Shown here piece by piece: positions 1 to 3,346 of a stretch of DNA of 6,318 nucleotides. A model generated the notes under the pieces. It did not search any database and was not told where the DNA came from. It saw only the letters and a list, made by a program, of their open reading frames with translations. Location: assembly GCA_903927605.1 (NCBI GenBank), contig CAIYNT010000102.1, positions 1 to 6,318 on the forward strand. The letters are read 5' to 3'. The stretch is from an uncultured Holophagaceae bacterium. Lineage in GTDB: Bacteria > Acidobacteriota > Holophagae > Holophagales > Holophagaceae. Both the position numbers and the translations under genes were made by a program. How positions within the stretch are numbered: position 1 is the stretch's first letter; each line of letters begins with the position of its first letter.

Positions 1-330
1 ATCGCCTACAGCCACTGCATCGCCCACGGCTACGACATGGCCCACGGCTGCGACCAGCAGAAGCTGGCGGTGGACTCCGGCCACTGGCCCCTGTTCCGCT
101 TCGACCCCCGCCGCCTCGACAAGGGCGAGGCCCCGCTGCAGATGGATTCCGGCGCGCCCAAGGTCCCCCTCGGCACCTACGTGCGCAACGAGACCCGCTA
201 CCGCATGATCGAGCAGCAGAATCCTGAGCACTTCAAGAAGCTGCTGGACTCGGCCCAGCTCGATGCCACCAACCGCTATTCCGTCTACGAGCAGCTCGCT
301 AAGCTGTCCGTCGTCGCGAAGAACAGCTGA
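1..330 (+). CDS. nifJ: Pyruvate:ferredoxin (flavodoxin) oxidoreductase, C-terminal end (5' part outside window)
   Basis: The frame is open from base 1 and stops at TGA 328-330, giving the last 109 residues of a protein whose start lies left of the window. It begins IAYSHCIAHGYDM and continues with QQKLAVDSGHWPLFRFDPR, which I recognise as the C-terminal part of the thiamine-diphosphate-binding domain of single-chain pyruvate:ferredoxin oxidoreductases (NifJ/PFOR). The enzyme oxidatively decarboxylates pyruvate with CoA to acetyl-CoA and CO2, reducing ferredoxin or flavodoxin in the cytoplasm. The 'CIAHG...Q..AV.SG.WPL.R..P' pattern and the tail rich in E/Q/K ('YVRNETRYRMIEQQNPEHF') are typical. 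An internal ATG at 37 is not the start, because the homology runs through it. The next gene follows after 11 bases, so the two are probably co-transcribed. The Fe-S domains lie outside the window and cannot be checked here. Confidence 0.92.
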   Translation: MAYSHCIAHGYDMAHGCDQQKLAVDSGHWPLFRFDPRRLDKGEAPLQMDSGAPKVPLGTYVRNETRYRMIEQQNPEHFKKLLDSAQLDATNRYSVYEQLAKLSVVAKNS

Positions 331-341
331 GGGGGGACACC

Positions 342-1334
342 ATGAACCTCACGACCACTTACCTCGGCCTCCAGCTCGCCCACCCCCTCATGGCGGGCGC
401 CTCGCCCATGGTGGACGACATGGGCATGGTTAAGCGGCTGGAAGACGCCGGTGTCTCCGCCATCGTCATGCACTCGCTCTTCGAGGAGCAGATCACCCGC
501 GAAGAGCAGGGCACGATCCTGGACATGGAGCTGTCTTCGAATTCCAGCGCCGAAGCCATCTCGTTCTTCCCGCAGCCCGATGAATTCCGCCTGGGCCCCG
601 AGACCTACCTCGAGCAGATCCGCCGCATCAAGGCAGCGGTGTCGGTTCCGGTCATCGCCTCCCTCAACGGCACCACGCCCGCCGGCTGGCTGCGCTACGG
701 CAAGCTCATGCAGGAAGCCGGGGCCGACGCCCTGGAGTTGAACGTCTACTACATTCCCACCGACGCGAAGGAATCCTCTGCCGAAGTCGAGAAGCGCACC
801 CTCGACATCGTCCGCGCCGTGAAGTCCGAAGTGAAGATTCCCGTGGCCGTGAAGCTCTCGCCCTTCTTCTCCTCCCTGGCCCACTTCGCCGGGGAACTGG
901 AAGCCGCCGGCGCCGACGGCCTGGTGCTCTTCAACCGGTTCTTCCAGCCCGACATCAATGTCGAGGAACTGACCGCCGAGCCCAGCCTGCAGCTCTCCGG
1001 CCCTTCGGACCTGTTGCTTCGCCTGCGCTGGCTGGCCGTGCTGCACGGCCACGTGAAGGGCAGCCTTGCCGTCACGGGGGGTGTGCATGATGGGATCGGC
1101 GCCCTCAAGGCGGTCATGGCCGGTGCCGACGCCGTGCAGATGGTGTCCGCGCTGCTGATCCACGGGCCCGAGCGTCTGGCCCAGTCGCGGGCCGGCCTGG
1201 CCGATTGGCTGGACGCCCACGAATACGAGTCCCTGGCCCAGGCCAAGGGCAGCATGAGTCTCCAGAAGTCCTCCAATCCCCAGGCTTTCACGCGTGCGAA
1301 CTACATGCGGATCCTCAACGGATGGAAGCCCTGA
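342..1334 (+). CDS. Dihydroorotate dehydrogenase-like FMN protein (TIM barrel), partner of nifJ
   Basis: This 330-residue protein belongs to the dihydroorotate dehydrogenase-like family of FMN-binding TIM barrels. The ATG at 342 is preceded by a strong G-rich Shine-Dalgarno (331-336), and length and N-terminus (NLTTTYLGLQLAHPLMAGASP) fit the family. Visible features are the N-terminal 'HP.M.GASP' strand, 'ELNVYYIPTD' around residues 132-141, Lys171 in 'VAVKLSPFF' (equivalent by position to the FMN-contacting lysine of class 1 enzymes), 'LVLFNRFFQPDI' near residues 199-210, and 'VTGGVHDG' plus 'MAGADAVQMVSALL' for the FMN phosphate. Class 1 dihydroorotate dehydrogenases have Asn-x-Ser-Cys-Pro-Asn with a catalytic Cys; here the segment is Asn134-Val-Tyr-Tyr-Ile-Pro, so that Cys is absent. 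A role in pyrimidine synthesis is therefore doubtful. From memory, members of this subfamily are often found beside nifJ in anaerobes. The redox substrate is unknown. The fold is secure, the function is not. Confidence 0.88.
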   Translation: MNLTTTYLGLQLAHPLMAGASPMVDDMGMVKRLEDAGVSAIVMHSLFEEQITREEQGTILDMELSSNSSAEAISFFPQPDEFRLGPETYLEQIRRIKAAVSVPVIASLNGTTPAGWLRYGKLMQEAGADALELNVYYIPTDAKESSAEVEKRTLDIVRAVKSEVKIPVAVKLSPFFSSLAHFAGELEAAGADGLVLFNRFFQPDINVEELTAEPSLQLSGPSDLLLRLRWLAVLHGHVKGSLAVTGGVHDGIGALKAVMAGADAVQMVSALLIHGPERLAQSRAGLADWLDAHEYESLAQAKGSMSLQKSSNPQAFTRANYMRILNGWKP

Positions 1335-1352
1335 AAAGCTTTACAGCTTAAA

Positions 1353-1389
1353 CAAGACCCCCAGATCCTAGGGGGTCTTGCTTTTTTTT
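1353..1389 (+). terminator. Rho-independent terminator after the nifJ-dehydrogenase-like pair
   Basis: A perfect 10-bp stem (CAAGACCCCC at 1353-1362 pairing with GGGGGTCTTG at 1371-1380) with an 8-base loop is followed by C and eight T (1382-1389). It begins 19 bases after the stop codon of the dehydrogenase-like gene. It separates that transcription unit from the regulator downstream. Confidence 0.95.
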
Positions 1390-1473
1390 CGGATAAAACA
1401 ACCTTTGGGTGTGTTTGACCTTAGGATCGTCTATCATCTACACCATCCAATAACCCTTTCCGTGCAGGTGACC
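1390..1473 (+). promoter_or_regulatory. Promoter/leader region of first Rrf2 regulator (weak assignment)
   Basis: This is the A+T-richer gap between the terminator and the regulator's ATG, so it must hold the regulator's promoter. A candidate -35 is TTGACC (1415-1420). No good -10 lies at ideal spacing: TCTACA (1437-1442, 16-base spacer) matches the consensus at only three positions, and TATCAT (1432-1437) is too close. AGGTG (1466-1470), three bases before the ATG, is a modest ribosome binding site. An operator for autoregulation would be expected here but I cannot identify one. Confidence 0.35.
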
Positions 1474-2001
1474 ATGCTTCCTCTGTCCCAGTCCTCTGGT
1501 TACGCGGTCCTGGCCATGAGCTGCCTTGAAGATCCGGGCGGCAAGCCCACCCTCGTGGTGGACGTGGCGGCCCAGACCGGCTTCCCCCGCCCCTACCTCT
1601 CCAAGATGATCCACAAGCTCGCCAAGGTGGGCCTGGTGGTGGCCAAGCGCGGCAACAAGGGCGGCGTGGTCCTGGCCCTGCCCGCCCACGAAATCACCCT
1701 GGATATCATCGCCGAGGCCGTGGACGGTTCCGAGTGGCGGAACCAGTGCCTGCTCGGCTTCAAGGACTGCTCGGATGAGCGCGCCTGCCCTTCCCACACC
1801 TTCTGGAAGGCGGAGCGCGATCACATTCACCGCTGCCTGAAGGACATCTCCCTCGAGGAGATCCGCACCTTCGAGCACCAGAGCCGCACCTGGCGCCTCG
1901 CGGACGCTCTCCCCGAAAAGAAGGCCAAGCCCCGGGCCAAGAAGGCCACCAAGCCTGCCGTCAAGAAGCCGGCCGTCAAGCGCGTCGCCAAGAAGGTCTG
2001 A
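1474..2001 (+). CDS. Rrf2 family Fe-S transcriptional regulator with lysine-rich C-terminal tail
   Basis: A 175-residue cytoplasmic DNA-binding regulator of the Rrf2 family (the family of IscR, NsrR and RsrR). It starts MLPLSQSSGYAV, with a winged helix-turn-helix over residues 1-70 (recognition-helix region PRPYLSKMIHKLAK, 38-51; wing RGNKGGVVLA, 59-68). The cluster ligands expected in the family are present: Cys92, Cys99 and Cys105 (C-x6-C-x5-C), with His108 in CPSHTFW. It therefore probably binds a [2Fe-2S] or related cluster and senses Fe-S supply, NO or redox change; which one cannot be told. The frame is open further upstream to a TTG inside the preceding terminator, but the ATG at 1474 matches the family N-terminus and the paralogue. 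Residues 148-175 form an unusual Lys/Ala/Pro/Val tail (11 Lys, 2 Arg) resembling histone H1 tails, absent from the paralogue. It converges with that paralogue (2100-2606). Confidence 0.92.
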   Translation: MLPLSQSSGYAVLAMSCLEDPGGKPTLVVDVAAQTGFPRPYLSKMIHKLAKVGLVVAKRGNKGGVVLALPAHEITLDIIAEAVDGSEWRNQCLLGFKDCSDERACPSHTFWKAERDHIHRCLKDISLEEIRTFEHQSRTWRLADALPEKKAKPRAKKATKPAVKKPAVKRVAKKV

Positions 2002-2020
2002 ACCGGCCAGAGCCCCTCCA

Positions 2021-2043
2021 CAGGCCGCCCGCGGGGCGGCCTG
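2021..2043 (+). terminator. GC-rich hairpin after first Rrf2 gene, possible terminator
   Basis: A perfect 10-bp stem (CAGGCCGCCC, 2021-2030, with GGGCGGCCTG, 2034-2043) with a GCG loop lies 19 bases after the stop codon. The following bases, TTCAATTC, are only moderately T-rich, so it is a weaker intrinsic terminator than the others in the window. On the minus strand it has no T run, so I do not assign it to the convergent gene. The rest of the gap (2044-2099) shows nothing clear. Confidence 0.6.
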
Positions 2044-2099
2044 TTCAATTCAGAGGGCCGGGTCCCTGGACGGTGGCCTGGTGGCTGCCCGCCTAGCGC

Positions 2100-2606
2100 C
2101 TAATGGGTGCCCGCTGACACCAGCGTGTGCGCTGTGGCCGTCGGTGGCTCGCTCACGGGTCCGGCCAGCCCATGATTCGCCCGGAAGCTTTCGACGCCGG
2201 GATCGTGGTTCTGCGCCAGGTCTGCCAGGGTCACCGAACGCAACCGGGACAGGATCTGCTCCAAGGTTTCCTGCCAGAACTCGTGCAGCACGCAGGGAGC
2301 GGCCCCCCCACAGCCCAGCAGACCCATGAGACAGCGCTTCCGCCAGGCCACGCCGTCGATGGCATCCGACAGGTCCTCCAGCGTGATCTCAGTCGAGGGT
2401 CGGGCCAGAACCACCCCCCCGTGGTGCCCCCGACGCGCCACCACCAGACCCTTCTTGGCCAGCTTGTGGATCAGCTTGGAGAGGTAGGAACGGGGAATGC
2501 CGGTATATTCGGCCACCTCTTCGACCAGCACCGGGTGTCCACCGGGTTCCTGGAGGCACTGCAAGGCCCGCACCGCATAACCCGTGGTCTGGGATAATGG
2601 GAGCAT
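2100..2606 (-). CDS. Rrf2 family Fe-S transcriptional regulator, second paralogue
   Basis: A 168-residue Rrf2 family regulator starting MLPLSQTTGYAV. It aligns without gaps to the neighbouring Rrf2 protein over residues 1-111, with about 66 identical positions counted by eye. The winged helix (recognition region PRSYLSKLIHKLAK, 38-51; wing RGHHGGVVLA) is nearly the same, and Cys92, Cys99, Cys105 and His108 fall at identical positions, so it should carry the same kind of Fe-S cluster. The C-terminal tail (after about residue 135) is unrelated and not basic. I chose the ATG at 2604-2606 because GGAGG (complement of 2612-2616) sits five bases upstream and the start matches the paralogue; an ATG 42 bases further up would add an unconserved MIRLYLARFFVEVR and lies at about the predicted transcript start. 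Target genes and signal are unknown. A Crp/Fnr-like palindrome upstream suggests control by oxygen, NO or a nucleotide signal. Confidence 0.92.
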   Translation of the reverse strand: MLPLSQTTGYAVRALQCLQEPGGHPVLVEEVAEYTGIPRSYLSKLIHKLAKKGLVVARRGHHGGVVLARPSTEITLEDLSDAIDGVAWRKRCLMGLLGCGGAAPCVLHEFWQETLEQILSRLRSVTLADLAQNHDPGVESFRANHGLAGPVSEPPTATAHTLVSAGTH

Positions 2607-2650
2607 CCTAACCTCCACGAAAAATCTTGCTAGATACAGCCTTATCAATG

Positions 2651-2678
2651 ATGATCTTCCGGTAATCTAACGTGTCAA
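2651..2678 (-). promoter_or_regulatory. Sigma-70-type promoter of second Rrf2 gene
   Basis: Reading the minus strand, TTGACA (complement of 2673-2678) is a perfect -35 hexamer. Sixteen bases later, GATCAT (complement of 2651-2656) matches four of six -10 positions. Transcription would start near 2644, giving a leader of about 38 bases before the ATG at 2606 and leaving the upstream alternative ATG (2648) outside or at the very edge of the transcript. Confidence 0.55.
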
Positions 2679-2686
2679 CCAGCCAT

Positions 2687-2700
2687 GTGATTTACATCAC
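2687..2700. promoter_or_regulatory. Crp/Fnr-superfamily-type palindromic operator
   Basis: GTGATTTACATCAC is a perfect GTGAT-N4-ATCAC inverted repeat. In its wider form it reads TGTGA-N6-TCACG, one base from the classical Crp half-site pattern; Fnr sites (TTGAT-N4-ATCAA) share the core but not the outer G/C. It lies just upstream of the -35 of the second Rrf2 promoter, centred about 49 bases before the predicted start. That is an activator-like position, but not one of the standard spacings. The binding protein is not in the window. Confidence 0.5.
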
Positions 2701-2794
2701 GTTGGGAGACCGAAGAGCACCTGAGGAAAATTCGCCCTAATCAAGGATGCCCTCAAGAAGAGGGCTTCGGACAAGGGCTTCCAGCTTTTGGGGG
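2701..2794 (-). other. Intergenic segment downstream of the helix-hairpin-helix gene
   Basis: No gene is apparent. It contains one small perfect hairpin (GCCCTC at 2749-2754 with GAGGGC at 2760-2765, loop AAGAA). No T run follows it on the minus strand, so it is at most a weak or factor-assisted terminator for the gene ending at 2795. Without effective termination there, that gene could read through into the second Rrf2 gene. Confidence 0.3.
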
Positions 2795-3175
2795 CTAATT
2801 GGCCGCCACCTTCACCTGTTTGCGGAGGGTCTGGTAGAGGTCCATGGGGATCGCGTTCTTGACGACGAGGTCCGCCTTGGTCTTGAAGGGTCGCTTGGCG
2901 ATGATGGCGTCCGCGTAGGCGCCCGTCATGCCCGGGAGCCTCATCAGGTTCGCTTTGCTGGCGTGGTTAAGGTCGAGGGCCTTGGCAACCTCTGCAACCT
3001 TGGCCTTGGCTTGGTCCGCGCGGTGCTTCGTCTGGGCCTTCACCTGGGAGTCCGAACGGACCTTGGGTGAAGGTTTCGGCTTCGCCTCGGCATCTACGGC
3101 CTGCGCCAGCGACCAGCTGCCGCAGGCGAAACCCAGCGTAAGGATTAGGATGGCTCTAACTACGCTTTTATTCAT
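2795..3175 (-). CDS. Secreted helix-hairpin-helix (ComEA-like) protein
   Basis: A 126-residue protein with a typical Sec signal peptide: MNKSVVR, a hydrophobic core to about residue 23, and probable cleavage after AQA at 26. Cys18 is not in a convincing lipobox. Residues 30-66 are a charged, Lys/Ala-rich linker, probably helical. Residues 67-123 form a ComEA-like helix-hairpin-helix domain: LDLNHASKANLMRLPGMTGAYADAI, then KRPFKTKADLV, ending near LRKQVKVA. The LPGMTG turn (80-85) is the classic non-specific DNA-backbone contact loop. Exported proteins of this kind bind double-stranded DNA outside the inner membrane (ComEA in competence), but many short homologues have no proven role. No comEC or other competence gene is visible here. 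A Shine-Dalgarno TGAGGT (complement of 3181-3186) is five bases before the ATG. Domain confident; DNA-uptake role is only inference. Confidence 0.85.
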   Translation of the reverse strand: MNKSVVRAILILTLGFACGSWSLAQAVDAEAKPKPSPKVRSDSQVKAQTKHRADQAKAKVAEVAKALDLNHASKANLMRLPGMTGAYADAIIAKRPFKTKADLVVKNAIPMDLYQTLRKQVKVAAN

Positions 3176-3199
3176 GAATTACCTCACAACAACTCTATC

Positions 3200-3229
3200 A
3201 TTCTGAGTTCGTTCCCGCCTGAACGTCAA
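3200..3229 (-). promoter_or_regulatory. Candidate promoter of the helix-hairpin-helix gene
   Basis: On the minus strand, TTGACG (complement of 3224-3229) is followed after 18 bases by CAGAAT (complement of 3200-3205), which matches four of six -10 positions. The start would fall near 3193, about 18 bases before the ATG, leaving room for the ribosome binding site. The terminator just upstream (3246-3283) implies this gene needs its own promoter. Confidence 0.45.
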
Positions 3230-3245
3230 CCCGCTGGGCCGAGTT

Positions 3246-3283
3246 AAAAAGGGACCCGTCAGCCTATGGCTTACGGGTCCCTT
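3246..3283 (-). terminator. Rho-independent terminator of the cytochrome gene
   Basis: A perfect 11-bp outer stem (3249-3259 with 3273-3283) contains GGGACCCGT/ACGGGTCCC, with an inner AGCC/GGCT extension after one mismatch. On the minus strand it is followed by five T (complement of AAAAA 3246-3250, partly overlapping the stem base). It lies about 65 bases past the cytochrome stop codon, so the cytochrome is the last gene of its transcription unit. Confidence 0.88.
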
Positions 3284-3311
3284 CTTGGTAATCATGACTA
3301 GGTGACCCGCG

Positions 3312-3333
3312 GGGGCCCAGATTACTGGGCCCC
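3312..3333 (-). other. GC-rich hairpin between cytochrome stop and its terminator
   Basis: A perfect 9-bp stem (GGGGCCCAG, 3312-3320, with CTGGGCCCC, 3325-3333) has a four-base loop. No T run follows on either strand. It sits 14 bases after the cytochrome stop codon, ahead of the true terminator, so it may act as a pause site or as a 3' block protecting the long mRNA from exonucleases. Confidence 0.6.
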
Positions 3334-3346
3334 GGAGGTCAGACGA

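Noticed and set aside
285..1220. Minus-strand open frame of 311 codons opposite the dehydrogenase-like gene
   Set aside because: It is antisense to a well-supported gene, starts within the nifJ 3' end, and its His/Gly-rich product resembles no family.
1378..1473. N-terminal extension of the first Rrf2 protein to a TTG at 1378
   Set aside because: It would start inside the terminator stem and add 32 unconserved residues. The ATG at 1474 matches the family N-terminus and the paralogue.
2127..2597. Plus-strand open frame of 156 codons opposite the second Rrf2 gene
   Set aside because: It is antisense to a gene with clear Rrf2 motifs, and its product has no recognisable features.
2607..2648. 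Upstream ATG (2646-2648) as start of the second Rrf2 protein
   Set aside because: It lacks a good ribosome binding site, falls about at the predicted transcription start, and adds unconserved residues, whereas the ATG at 2606 has GGAGG five bases upstream.
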